Assembly: GCA_947623615.1 (NCBI GenBank)
Contig: CANQHH010000041.1
Location: 1-9,330, forward strand
Reading direction: 5' to 3'
DNA: 9,330 bases
Source: an uncultured Clostridia bacterium
GTDB taxonomy: Bacteria; Bacillota; Clostridia; TANB77; CAG-508
How positions within the stretch are numbered: position 1 is the stretch's first letter; every line of letters begins with the position of its first letter. The notes under the pieces were generated by a model, which saw nothing but the letters and a program-made list of their open reading frames with translations, was not told the DNA's origin and did no database searches. Below, one piece after another: positions 1 through 6,502 of this stretch. Both the position numbers and the translations under genes were made by a program.

Positions 1-851
1 TCTTTTAGTTTTTCCCTATCTTTTAATGATGCCTGTACAAATATTACATTATTAGCATTTTTTATATTCTCCAATTGTTTTAATTTAATCTCATCACTCT
101 TTAAAGACGATATTACCATAGCAAAATTAAATTCATCTTCTATTTCCATTTGTTGCAATTCTGCCAGTTTCAAATCGTCACTTTCTAAGCTCATTATAAC
201 TCTACATTTTAGACTTTCATCATTTATATTTTTCAGACATTCTATTTTTATATCTTCATTTTTGATTGACTCTATAATTGAATCTTGCATTGCCATGGTT
301 TCTATGGTTTCTAAGAATTTTATTCTATCCTTTTCCTCTAACAATAATATTATTCCTACTTTATAACCATCACCGCTTAATAGCTCTACTCCCTGTTCTA
401 GCAATTTATAGTCTGTAATCTCTCTTATAATTCTATCCTTTAGCATATCTTCTCTTAACAAAGAAGCAACTTCTAGCCTATGTTCATCACTTTTAAATTC
501 AATAGTTTCTAATACTTTCTGTTTTTCATACGATGTATGAAGCAAATCTAAATTGGCTATTTTATTTTCATCTGAAGAAAGAGTTTCTATAATATCTCTA
601 TAATAAAACGAATTATTTATGTATTTCTTCATAGCCTCTATTTTCTTTTCATCAGACTCAAATGTTTTAATAATATTCTTTTTATTATAGTCATCATCTT
701 CAAATAAAAGTAAAGCTTTCATTTTTAAATCATCTGATTTAATGCTTTTAATTATATCTACTCTTATATATTCATCTTGCTCTTTATTCATTATATACTC
801 TAATTTCTCTCTATCTGATAATGCTATTAATCTTTTCTCAATCTCATCCAT
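1..851 (-). CDS. Helical (HEAT-like) repeat protein with recurring S-D/K-L motif, C-terminus beyond the left edge
   Basis: An open frame of 283 codons without a stop runs from an ATG at 851 to the left edge, so the C-terminus is missing. I chose ATG 851 because a GAGG ribosome site (860-863) lies 8 bases before it; in-frame ATGs at 887 and 893 would overlap the end of the upstream gene and lack a comparable site. The protein is built almost wholly of about 11 degenerate units of 23-29 residues. Each carries a motif like I-I-x-S-L-x-S-D-x-x-K-L-x-x-L-x-x-I, for example SIKSDDLKMKAL (residues 35-46), SLESDDLKLAEL and SSLKSDEIKLKQL. No signal peptide, membrane segment or catalytic motif is visible, and it is rich in Glu, Lys, Asp and Ile. 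This pattern suggests an alpha-helical solenoid acting as a cytoplasmic scaffold or binding protein; that is inference. It is the last visible gene of the exoA/AI-2E cluster, 25 bases after its neighbour. Function unknown. Confidence 0.8.
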   Translation of the reverse strand, partial: MDEIEKRLIALSDREKLEYIMNKEQDEYIRVDIIKSIKSDDLKMKALLLFEDDDYNKKNIIKTFESDEKKIEAMKKYINNSFYYRDIIETLSSDENKIANLDLLHTSYEKQKVLETIEFKSDEHRLEVASLLREDMLKDRIIREITDYKLLEQGVELLSGDGYKVGIILLLEEKDRIKFLETIETMAMQDSIIESIKNEDIKIECLKNINDESLKCRVIMSLESDDLKLAELQQMEIEDEFNFAMVISSLKSDEIKLKQLENIKNANNVIFVQASLKDREKLK

Positions 852-876
852 ATTACTTTCCTCTTTTATAGTTTCA

Positions 877-2034
877 TTAGTCAACATTTTCATTTATCTC
901 TACAGTTTTTTTATTATTTTTATATTCAATATAATCTGTTATAAATAATTTTAATACTGCTATTATTGGTACTGCTAGAAACATTCCCCACACACCAAAA
1001 TATGCTCCTCCTACTGTAACTCCAAAAATTACTAATAATGGACTTATTTTTAATGATGAACCTATTATTTTGGGGTTAATTATATTAGCATCAATTTGTT
1101 GTAATATTACTACAACTATTATCATAGTAATAGCTTGTCCTAAGCCTCCTGTTAGAATTGTAATTATTGTAGCTATTACAACTGCTATTATTGCACCAAA
1201 ATATGGAATCATATTAAATACACCAATCATAACACCTAACAAAACCGCATATTTTATGCCTAATATAGACATTGCAATTGATGTTATTATTCCTACTATA
1301 ATTCCATCAATAAACTGACCTGCTAAGAAATTAAAGAAAATTTCATTTGTTCTATAAAAATATTTTCCCATGTTTTTATATGTATGCTCTTTAAACATTG
1401 CTTTTCCAAAGCTTTTAAAAAACTCTAACATTTCTTTTCTTTGTAATAATATGTATACAGATACAATTATTGCAACAAAAAAGTCAAATATTTTACTTGC
1501 AATATTCATCGCACCTTTTGCATACCCTGCTAGATTATCGATGTTCACAAATTGCTTTAAGTCTATATTTCTTATACTATTTACTAAATCTTTAACAATA
1601 TCACTTTTTAATATCGAATCCTCTGGTAATGCCTCTAAATTGTTTACTGTTATATTGTAATAACCTTGAAAATTATTAACTAAATCTATTACACTATTCG
1701 TAATTACTGGTAATATAAAATTTATTGCTATTACTAATAATATTACTACTATAGCGTATGTGGCAAATATTGCTAATGCCCTCGACTTCTTGGCTATAAA
1801 TTTTGGTTTTTTTATTCTTACTAAAACATTTTCAATTTTCCTTGACGGAATATATAACAAATATGCTATTAAAATACCTATAAAAAATGGCATCAATATA
1901 TCTAGCAGATTTTCTATCCATAGCCCTATATCCGAAAAATTATCTAGTGTTTTATACACTACAATTACAGCTACTGCAAATAAAAACCAATATAACCATT
2001 TGGTTACTGTTCGCTTTTTTTCTTTCTTTTCCAT
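877..2034 (-). CDS. AI-2E family transporter-like membrane protein
   Basis: A 385-residue polytopic membrane protein of the AI-2E transporter (PerM/YdiK/TqsA) family. Hydrophobic segments lie near residues 13-30, 43-62, 86-110, 182-197, 238-260, 262-298, 299-312 and 333-366, with a soluble stretch at about 112-180, as is usual for the family. The family signature is clear: MIPYFGAII (275-283), Q-Q-I-D-A-N-I-I-N-P-K-I-I-G (312-325) and GVWGMFLAVP (347-356). The length is typical. Members have been tied to autoinducer-2 export or, in other bacteria, to sodium/proton exchange, so the substrate here cannot be assigned. Only 3 bases separate its ATG from the exoA stop, and its GGAG ribosome site sits inside the last exoA codons, so the two are likely translationally coupled. 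The lysine- and arginine-rich N-terminus is expected to face the cytoplasm. Confidence 0.93.
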   Translation of the reverse strand: MEKKEKKRTVTKWLYWFLFAVAVIVVYKTLDNFSDIGLWIENLLDILMPFFIGILIAYLLYIPSRKIENVLVRIKKPKFIAKKSRALAIFATYAIVVILLVIAINFILPVITNSVIDLVNNFQGYYNITVNNLEALPEDSILKSDIVKDLVNSIRNIDLKQFVNIDNLAGYAKGAMNIASKIFDFFVAIIVSVYILLQRKEMLEFFKSFGKAMFKEHTYKNMGKYFYRTNEIFFNFLAGQFIDGIIVGIITSIAMSILGIKYAVLLGVMIGVFNMIPYFGAIIAVVIATIITILTGGLGQAITMIIVVVILQQIDANIINPKIIGSSLKISPLLVIFGVTVGGAYFGVWGMFLAVPIIAVLKLFITDYIEYKNNKKTVEINENVD

Positions 2035-2037
2035 ATA

Positions 2038-2814
2038 TTACTCCATTCCATATTTAATATCTATTCCAACTGGACAATGATCACTTCCCATTATATCTGA
2101 ATAAATATAACTTTCCTGTATTTTGTCCTCTATTGATTTTGAAACTATAAAATAATCTATTCTCCACCCTATATTTTTCTCTCTACTACGAGCCATGTAT
2201 GACCACCAAGAATAACACTCTTCTTTATCAGGATACAAATATCTAAAACTATCTGTAAAACCAGAATCTAATAATTGTGTCATTTTATTTCTTTCCTCAT
2301 CTGTAAATCCAGCATTTTTTCTATTTGTTTTTGGATTTTTTAAATCTATCTCCTTATGTGCTACATTCAAATCACCACATAAAATAACTGGTTTTATTTT
2401 ATCTAGTTTTAATAAATAGTTTCTAAACTCATCTTCCCATATCATTCTATATTCTAATCTCTCAAGCTCTCTTTTTGAATTAGGAGTATAACAATTTACT
2501 AAGAAAAATTTTTCGTATTCTAATGTTATAATTCTCCCTTCTTGATCATGTTCCTCTATTCCTAAACCATATGTTACATTTATGGGCTTACTTTTTGAAA
2601 ATATGGCTGTTCCTGAATATCCCTTCTTTACAGCACTATTCCAATATTCATGATATCCTTTAAATATTCCTTTTATATTATCATCAATTTGATTTTCTTG
2701 CATCTTTGTTTCTTGTATGCAAAATATATCTGCATCTATTTCAGCAAAAAAATCCTTAAAACCTTTATTAACTACTGCCCTTAATCCATTTACATTCCAT
2801 GATACTAACTTCAT
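2038..2814 (-). CDS. exoA: Exodeoxyribonuclease III / AP endonuclease
   Basis: A 258-residue enzyme of the exonuclease III/APE1 family (xth; exoA in Bacillus), complete by comparison with the usual 250-270 residues. It cuts DNA 5' to abasic sites in base excision repair and also has 3'-5' exonuclease and 3'-phosphatase activity; these are family properties. The catalytic landmarks are in order: WNVNG with N7; IQETK with metal-binding E35; CYTPN with Y109; GDLNVAH with D148 and N150; SWWSYMARSR (202-211); GWRIDYF with D220; and GSDHCPV with D245 and H246. The start gives the standard MKLVSWNVNGLR N-terminus; its ribosome site is weak (GTGGGA). It follows a probable terminator hairpin, so it may have its own weak promoter or rely on read-through from the G5/3D gene. 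The AI-2E gene follows at once. Confidence 0.97.
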   Translation of the reverse strand: MKLVSWNVNGLRAVVNKGFKDFFAEIDADIFCIQETKMQENQIDDNIKGIFKGYHEYWNSAVKKGYSGTAIFSKSKPINVTYGLGIEEHDQEGRIITLEYEKFFLVNCYTPNSKRELERLEYRMIWEDEFRNYLLKLDKIKPVILCGDLNVAHKEIDLKNPKTNRKNAGFTDEERNKMTQLLDSGFTDSFRYLYPDKEECYSWWSYMARSREKNIGWRIDYFIVSKSIEDKIQESYIYSDIMGSDHCPVGIDIKYGME

Positions 2815-2850
2815 ATTATTCCCACTCTCTCTTTAATAAATACAACAAAT

Positions 2851-2883
2851 GACTCAAAAAGGCAATGAGCCTTTATATGAGCC
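2851..2883 (-). terminator. Probable intrinsic terminator after the G5/3D gene
   Basis: On the minus strand an outer stem GGCTCA/TGAGTC (one G-U pair) encloses an inner stem AAAGGC/GCCTTT with loop TCATT. The T-run lies in and just after the inner stem, so the inner hairpin alone reads as a compact terminator. It lies 19 bases past the G5/3D stop and 36 bases before the exoA start. The tract after the outer stem (ATTTGTTG) is only moderately T-rich, so termination may be partial and allow some read-through into exoA. Confidence 0.6.
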
Positions 2884-2902
2884 ATTATAATCTTATTATT
2901 AT

Positions 2903-3910
2903 CTAAAATTCATATACATAGCATGTAAGACTATGTCTTCCAAATTGTAGAGCCTTACTATGTGTATTCATGTATATATCTATCTTATTGCTAGATATAG
3001 CTCCACCTCTATCTTGTACTACAAACCAACCACCGTTTGGCTTGTCTTTAAAATATGGTATATATATAACTGTTCCTATCGGATATGATTTACCTGCAGC
3101 TAAAGTATACCACTCTGATGCTTTTGTTCCAGATGACGTTATACCATTTGATTTACCACAACAACTTATACAAGAGCAATATGCTGATGTATTAAATGTT
3201 TTTACTTTTGGTGTTATTCCTTTTACCTTTTTAGCTAGTGCTGTTGATGCTGTCTCAGCAGGATTATTTGTCTTTGAAGCTGTTCTAATATCTGCACTTC
3301 TAGATGTAACTTGTTTTGTTCTAACTTCAACAATTTTATCAACTGGTTTCTTTATAACTCTTGAAGATATTTCTTTTTTCTCTATTTCGTTTCCATTTTG
3401 ATATTTTACTTTATATGTTATCTCTTTTATTCCATCAACACCATTTTGTACTACTCGGTCTTGCTTAGTTCCTGAACCTGTAGAAACATCCTTTTTTACT
3501 GTTTGATAAGGTATTTTTACTTGCTCAGTAACAATCTTTTCTACTATTTTAGAATAGTTTTGTAATACATCTTGTGCTGTGACATCTGAAGATTTCTCTT
3601 CTTCCGCTAATGTACTTACAATTTCTGCTTCATTGGAAATAATAATAGTTTTGTTATCAGAAATCTCCTCATTTGTTGAAGGTGTAGCCTTTTCATCATC
3701 TAGTAAAATAATGTGATTCTCTTCTAAAATTTCTTTAACACTTGTCTTTGTAGTTAAAACGTTCATTTCATATCCACTTGATAGAACTATTTTAACACTG
3801 TTTACCTTGACATTCCCTGCCATAACACCAATACCTAATATAAATATTAGTATTACGCTTATGCATACTATTTTCTTTAAAGAAATAGATGCCTTGTCAT
3901 AATTTCTCAT
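2903..3910 (-). CDS. YabE-like cell-wall protein with DUF348, G5 and 3D domains
   Basis: A 335-residue exported or membrane-anchored protein. Residues 1-12 are basic and 13-30 hydrophobic (signal peptide or anchor; a cut near V29-M-A-G is possible). Next come a DUF348 ubiquitin-like domain (about 36-92), a Thr/Glu-rich linker, a G5 domain (about 122-200, including KIPYQTVKKDV), a Ser/Thr/Ala linker and a C-terminal 3D domain (241-335). The 3D domain shows SAYCSCISCCGKSNGITSSG, VQDRGGAISSNKIDIYM with D300 and D311, and the closing FGRHSLTCYVYEF. 3D domains are double-psi beta-barrels found in peptidoglycan-cleaving transglycosylase-like proteins; G5 is thought to bind wall sugars. The likely role is wall remodelling outside the membrane. 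The first of the three Asp is replaced (TLAAGKSYPIG). An in-frame TTG at 3976 exists, but it lies in the -35 box of a strong promoter, so ATG 3910 is the start. Confidence 0.92.
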   Translation of the reverse strand: MRNYDKASISLKKIVCISVILIFILGIGVMAGNVKVNSVKIVLSSGYEMNVLTTKTSVKEILEENHIILLDDEKATPSTNEEISDNKTIIISNEAEIVSTLAEEEKSSDVTAQDVLQNYSKIVEKIVTEQVKIPYQTVKKDVSTGSGTKQDRVVQNGVDGIKEITYKVKYQNGNEIEKKEISSRVIKKPVDKIVEVRTKQVTSRSADIRTASKTNNPAETASTALAKKVKGITPKVKTFNTSAYCSCISCCGKSNGITSSGTKASEWYTLAAGKSYPIGTVIYIPYFKDKPNGGWFVVQDRGGAISSNKIDIYMNTHSKALQFGRHSLTCYVYEF

Positions 3911-3923
3911 ATGATTTTTGTTC

Positions 3924-3929
3924 CCTCCT
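3924..3929 (-). promoter_or_regulatory. Ribosome binding site for the G5/3D gene
   Basis: A perfect AGGAGG on the minus strand lies 13 bases before ATG 3910. The spacing is longer than usual, but no other start codon lies between them, and the next hydrophobic residues fit a signal sequence beginning at this ATG. It supports 3910 as the start and excludes the longer in-frame reading. Confidence 0.75.
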
Positions 3930-3947
3930 TTAAAAAGCAACAACCTC

Positions 3948-3976
3948 ATTATAACATTAATAATTTTATATGTCAA
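3948..3976 (-). promoter_or_regulatory. Near-consensus sigma-A promoter for the G5/3D gene
   Basis: On the minus strand there is a perfect -35 TTGACA (3971-3976), a 17-base spacer and a perfect -10 TATAAT (3948-3953), with TG one base before the -10 (extended -10). Transcription should start near 3941, leaving a leader of about 30 bases that contains the AGGAGG. The consensus match predicts strong housekeeping transcription unless a repressor acts here; see the inverted repeat overlapping the -35. Confidence 0.88.
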
Positions 3977-4043
3977 ATTTTGGTCATTCTTCCAAAAACA
4001 TTGATATACTAATATTATATGTTGCTTGTACCAAAATATGACT
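3971..4043. repeat. Imperfect inverted repeat in the divergent promoter region
   Basis: The plus-strand sequence ACCAAAATATGACT (4030-4043) matches, in opposite orientation, ACCAAAATTTGACA on the minus strand (3984-3971): 12 of 14 positions. The left arm contains the -35 box of the G5/3D promoter. The arms are about 45 bases apart, so this is not a typical hairpin but could be two sites for one DNA-binding protein serving both divergent genes. In such AT-rich DNA chance is a real alternative. Confidence 0.4.
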
Positions 4044-4082
4044 AAAAATTTTTTTATTTTTTTTATTGTTCTATATCTATTG

Positions 4083-4088
4083 TATAAT
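4083..4088 (+). promoter_or_regulatory. Candidate -10 box for lemA-htpX
   Basis: A perfect TATAAT sits 56 bases before the lemA ATG. No good -35 lies at the right distance: the bases about 17 upstream are part of a T-rich run (about 4048-4066), with TTGTTC at 4067-4072 too close. The T/A-rich tract may act as an upstream activating element. The gap between the divergent genes must hold a lemA promoter, and this is the best candidate. Confidence 0.45.
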
Positions 4089-4144
4089 ATTTCTAGATAT
4101 GATAATATTAAATTATATATTTATTTTTTAAGGAGGATATAATT

Positions 4145-4705
4145 ATGGGATTAGTAATCGCTTTAATAATTATTGTAGTTGTCTTAATCATTGCTATTGT
4201 TGGTATTTACAACAGCTTAGTAACATTAAGACAAAGAGTAAAAAATGCTTGGAGTCAAATTGATGTACAATTACAAAGAAGATTTGATTTAATACCAAAT
4301 TTTGTTGAGACTGTTAAAGGATATATGGGACATGAAAAAGATGTATTAACTAAAGTAACAGAATTACGTAGTTCTTGGGCTACTGCTTCTAGCGTTTCAG
4401 AAAAAGTAGATCTTGATAATCAACTTTCTAGCACATTAAAAACTATTATGGCTATTTCTGAAAACTATCCAGAGCTAAAAGCTAACCAAAACTTCCTTGA
4501 TTTACAAGAAGAATTAAGAAATACTGAAAATAAAATTTCATATTCTAGACAATTCTATAACGATACTGTAACAAGATACAATACAAAATTAGAATTATTC
4601 CCTTCTAATTTCGTAGCTTCTATGTCCCACTTTACACCTGAGACTCTATTTGAAGTTGAAAATGAAGAAGTTAAACATAATGTTAAAGTAGACTTTAATA
4701 ATTAA
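4145..4705 (+). CDS. lemA: LemA family membrane protein
   Basis: A 186-residue LemA family protein, full length. One N-terminal membrane helix (about 3-20) is followed by the soluble helical-bundle domain. Signature stretches are IYNSLVTLRQRVKNAWSQID (21-40), RRFDLIPNFVETVKGY (45-60), ANQNFLDLQEEL (113-124) and TENKISYSRQFYND (127-140). The molecular role of LemA is poorly defined; the family is widespread and typically sits beside M48 proteases, as here. The topology predicted from the sequence is a very short outside end and a cytoplasmic or outside bundle; which one cannot be settled from the sequence. The start is firm: AGGAGG at 4131-4136 lies 8 bases before the ATG. The metalloprotease gene follows after 11 bases, so the two are almost certainly co-transcribed. 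Confidence 0.96.
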   Translation: MGLVIALIIIVVVLIIAIVGIYNSLVTLRQRVKNAWSQIDVQLQRRFDLIPNFVETVKGYMGHEKDVLTKVTELRSSWATASSVSEKVDLDNQLSSTLKTIMAISENYPELKANQNFLDLQEELRNTENKISYSRQFYNDTVTRYNTKLELFPSNFVASMSHFTPETLFEVENEEVKHNVKVDFNN

Positions 4706-4716
4706 GAAGGTATTTT

Positions 4717-5616
4717 ATGTACGAAGATATTAGAAATAATAAAATTAAAACTGGTGTAATTGTATTTATCTTTTTAGTTGTAATTGCTCTTATTATCTAT
4801 TATGTATGTATGGCATTTGATTTAGGTGAACTATCAATTGTTATAGCTATGATTTTTGCTATTACATCTACATTTGGTTCATATTACTATAGTGATAAAA
4901 TTGTATTATCTGCAAATAGAGCTCGTCCAGCAACTCCAGATGAAAACAGAAAGCTTGTTAATATTCTTGATGGACTTATGGTTTCATCTGGTCTTGAATA
5001 TAGACCTAGATTATATGTTGTAGATGATCCTCAACCTAATGCATTCGCCACTGGAAGAAACCCCAAAAATGCAGTTATTTGTGTTACAAGCGGGCTTTTA
5101 GATATGCTTGACTACTACGAATTAGAAGGTGTTGTTGCACATGAGCTTTCTCACATAAAAAACTATGACATACGTTTATCTGCTATTGTTAGTGTAATGG
5201 TTGGATTCATAGTTATGTTATCAGATTGGGTTAGTCGTACTTTATTCTGGGGCGGTGGAAGAGATCGTGATAATGATAGTAGAGGAAATTTCATACTTAT
5301 GTTAATAGGTTTACTTTGCTTAATATTAGCACCTTTATTTGGTCAACTTATGCAATTAGCCTTATCAAGACGTAGAGAATTCTTAGCAGACAGTACATCA
5401 GTTGAATTTACCAGAAATCCCGATGGATTGATATCTGCTTTACAAAAGTTGGAGGCTTATAGCGGTACTTTAAAGTCTGCTAATAATGCTACTGCTCATA
5501 TGTATATTGTTAATCCTTTTAAGGCAGATATAAAAAATGGTAAAAAGAAAACAAACTTATTTTCAACTCACCCTTCTACTGAAGAAAGAATTGAAGCTTT
5601 AAGAAATTTAAAATAG
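4717..5616 (+). CDS. htpX: HtpX-type M48 membrane zinc metalloprotease
   Basis: A 299-residue integral-membrane protease of the M48B/HtpX family, close to the usual 280-300 residues. Two membrane segments precede the catalytic domain (about 11-33 and 38-58) and further hydrophobic stretches follow it (about 155-169 and 191-216). The zinc site is AHELSHIKNYD, with H142, E143 and H146; the third ligand is probably E221 in SRRREFLADS. The end carries the family motif FSTHPSTEERI (292 is in this motif). HtpX enzymes degrade damaged or misassembled membrane proteins, so a membrane quality-control role together with LemA is likely. Residues 179-190 are a Gly/Asp/Arg-rich loop between membrane segments. 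The ribosome site is modest (GAAGG). A strong terminator follows after 12 bases. Confidence 0.95.
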   Translation: MYEDIRNNKIKTGVIVFIFLVVIALIIYYVCMAFDLGELSIVIAMIFAITSTFGSYYYSDKIVLSANRARPATPDENRKLVNILDGLMVSSGLEYRPRLYVVDDPQPNAFATGRNPKNAVICVTSGLLDMLDYYELEGVVAHELSHIKNYDIRLSAIVSVMVGFIVMLSDWVSRTLFWGGGRDRDNDSRGNFILMLIGLLCLILAPLFGQLMQLALSRRREFLADSTSVEFTRNPDGLISALQKLEAYSGTLKSANNATAHMYIVNPFKADIKNGKKKTNLFSTHPSTEERIEALRNLK

Positions 5617-5628
5617 GAATAGAATGTA

Positions 5629-5659
5629 AAAAAAATTTCAGCTTAGCTGAAATTTTTTT
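5629..5659. terminator. Bidirectional intrinsic terminator between htpX and tatD
   Basis: A 14-bp perfect stem (A7-TTTCAGC, loop TTA, GCTGAAA-T7) with a T-run leaving the stem on either strand. It ends the lemA-htpX transcript on plus and the WG/acpS/tatD transcript on minus. On the minus side it overlaps the first two bases of the tatD stop codon region (stop at 5658-5660), so the last translated codons of tatD touch the stem. Confidence 0.93.
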
Positions 5660-6485
5660 ATTGTATTTCAAATATATTTTCTGCATTTTTATATGTTTCA
5701 CTTGCTATTTCTTCAATTGTCTTGCCCCTTACTTTCGCAATTTTTTCCGCTATATAATACACATTACTTGAATCATTGCGTTTACCTCTATTAGGCTCTG
5801 GTGCTAAATACGGACTATCTGTTTCTATTAATGTTTTATCTGCTGGAACTAAATTTATAATTTCATCTGCATTTTTGGAATTCTTAAATGTAACAGGTCC
5901 TGCAAAAGAAATATAAAATCCTAATTTTAATGCCTCTTTTACAAGTTCTCTATTTAGTGGACAACAATGAAATATTCCCTTTTTTACTGCCATAATTTCA
6001 TTTTTTAAAATTTGTATGGTATCTTCTACTGCCTCTCTTGTATGTATTACAATAGGTAAATTAAATTTATTTGCAATCTCTATTTGTCTTTTAAATGCAT
6101 ATTTCTGCAGTTCTTTATTTTCTTTATTCCAATGATAATCTAAACCTATTTCACCAATTGCAACAACTTTATTTACAGTTTTGCCTGTTTTTCGTGTGTC
6201 TGCTTCCACATCTTCCACATTTTCATTTAACATTTTCTCTAAGTCCAAAATTTGATTATCTATATCTTGTACATTATCAGGTATATCGTTAGGTGAAATT
6301 CCACATATAACATACATCCAATCATAATTTTGTGCAATCTTTAAAGCAATTTTAGATGATTCTAAACTATAACCTGCATTTACTAACTTGGTTACCCCTG
6401 AGTTATACACTTTATTTATTACTTCTTCTCTATCTATATCGAATTTAGAGTCATTATAGTGAGCATGTGTATCAAATAATTGCAA
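5658..6485 (-). CDS. tatD: TatD family metal-dependent hydrolase (DNase)
   Basis: A 275-residue TIM-barrel hydrolase of the TatD family (YabD/YcfH type). The metal ligands expected for the family are all present: H7 and H9 in DTHAH, E112 in GEIGLDYHW, H148 in PIVIHTREA, H173 in IFHCC and D223 in ETDSPYL; the RGKRND motif follows. Family members act as 3'-5' DNases or D-tyrosyl-type hydrolases; the cellular substrate is unsettled. Differences from Bacillus YabD as I recall it: GISPND in place of GWHPVD, HCCPLN in place of HCFTGS, and an extra charged segment of roughly 18 residues at about 87-105. The start codon is TTG, since this gives the canonical QLFDTHAH start with a perfect AGGAGG 7 bases upstream. 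It is the last gene before the terminator, 17 bases after acpS. Confidence 0.95.
   Translation of the reverse strand: MQLFDTHAHYNDSKFDIDREEVINKVYNSGVTKLVNAGYSLESSKIALKIAQNYDWMYVICGISPNDIPDNVQDIDNQILDLEKMLNENVEDVEADTRKTGKTVNKVVAIGEIGLDYHWNKENKELQKYAFKRQIEIANKFNLPIVIHTREAVEDTIQILKNEIMAVKKGIFHCCPLNRELVKEALKLGFYISFAGPVTFKNSKNADEIINLVPADKTLIETDSPYLAPEPNRGKRNDSSNVYYIAEKIAKVRGKTIEEIASETYKNAENIFEIQ
6203..6220. repeat. Exact 9-bp tandem duplication inside tatD
   Basis: CTTCCACAT occurs twice head to tail (6203-6211 and 6212-6220). It keeps the frame and encodes the doubled V-E-D/V-E-A stretch within the extra segment of the TatD protein, consistent with replication slippage. Confidence 0.85.
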
Positions 6486-6492
6486 TTTATTT

Positions 6493-6498
6493 CCTCCT
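6493..6498 (-). promoter_or_regulatory. Ribosome binding site fixing the TTG start of tatD
   Basis: A perfect AGGAGG on the minus strand, 7 bases before TTG 6485. No ATG lies near, and the following residues are the conserved TatD N-terminus, so the non-standard start is well supported. Confidence 0.85.
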
Positions 6499-6502
6499 TA
6501 TA

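Noticed and set aside
1..851. Tandem repeats at the left edge as a DNA-level repeat array or CRISPR
   Set aside because: The periodicity is in the protein only; the DNA units are divergent, of uneven length and without constant spacers.
742..2080. Several plus-strand open frames over the AI-2E and repeat-protein genes (742-948, 1070-1318, 1370-1660, 1760-2080)
   Set aside because: They lie antisense within well-supported genes, have no ribosome sites or recognisable domains, and their hydrophobic content mirrors the membrane protein on the other strand.
2830..2870. A promoter for exoA made of TTGCCT and TATTTA 17 bases apart on the minus strand
   Set aside because: Both boxes are weak matches and lie within the terminator hairpin and AT-rich DNA where such matches arise by chance.
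2970..3401. Plus-strand open frame of 143 codons opposite the G5/3D gene
   Set aside because: It is antisense to a gene with clear domains and has no promoter, ribosome site or known motif.
3911..3976. N-terminal extension of the G5/3D protein from TTG 3976
   Set aside because: The bases form a consensus -35, spacer, -10 and AGGAGG; the extension has no ribosome site and precedes a good signal sequence starting at ATG 3910.
3911..4144. A riboswitch or small RNA in the longest intergenic gap
   Set aside because: No conserved leader fold or long stem is visible; the gap is explained by two divergent promoters and an A/T-rich tract.
6095..6292. Plus-strand open frame of 65 codons opposite tatD
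   Set aside because: Low-complexity Leu/Phe/His-rich translation antisense to a conserved enzyme.
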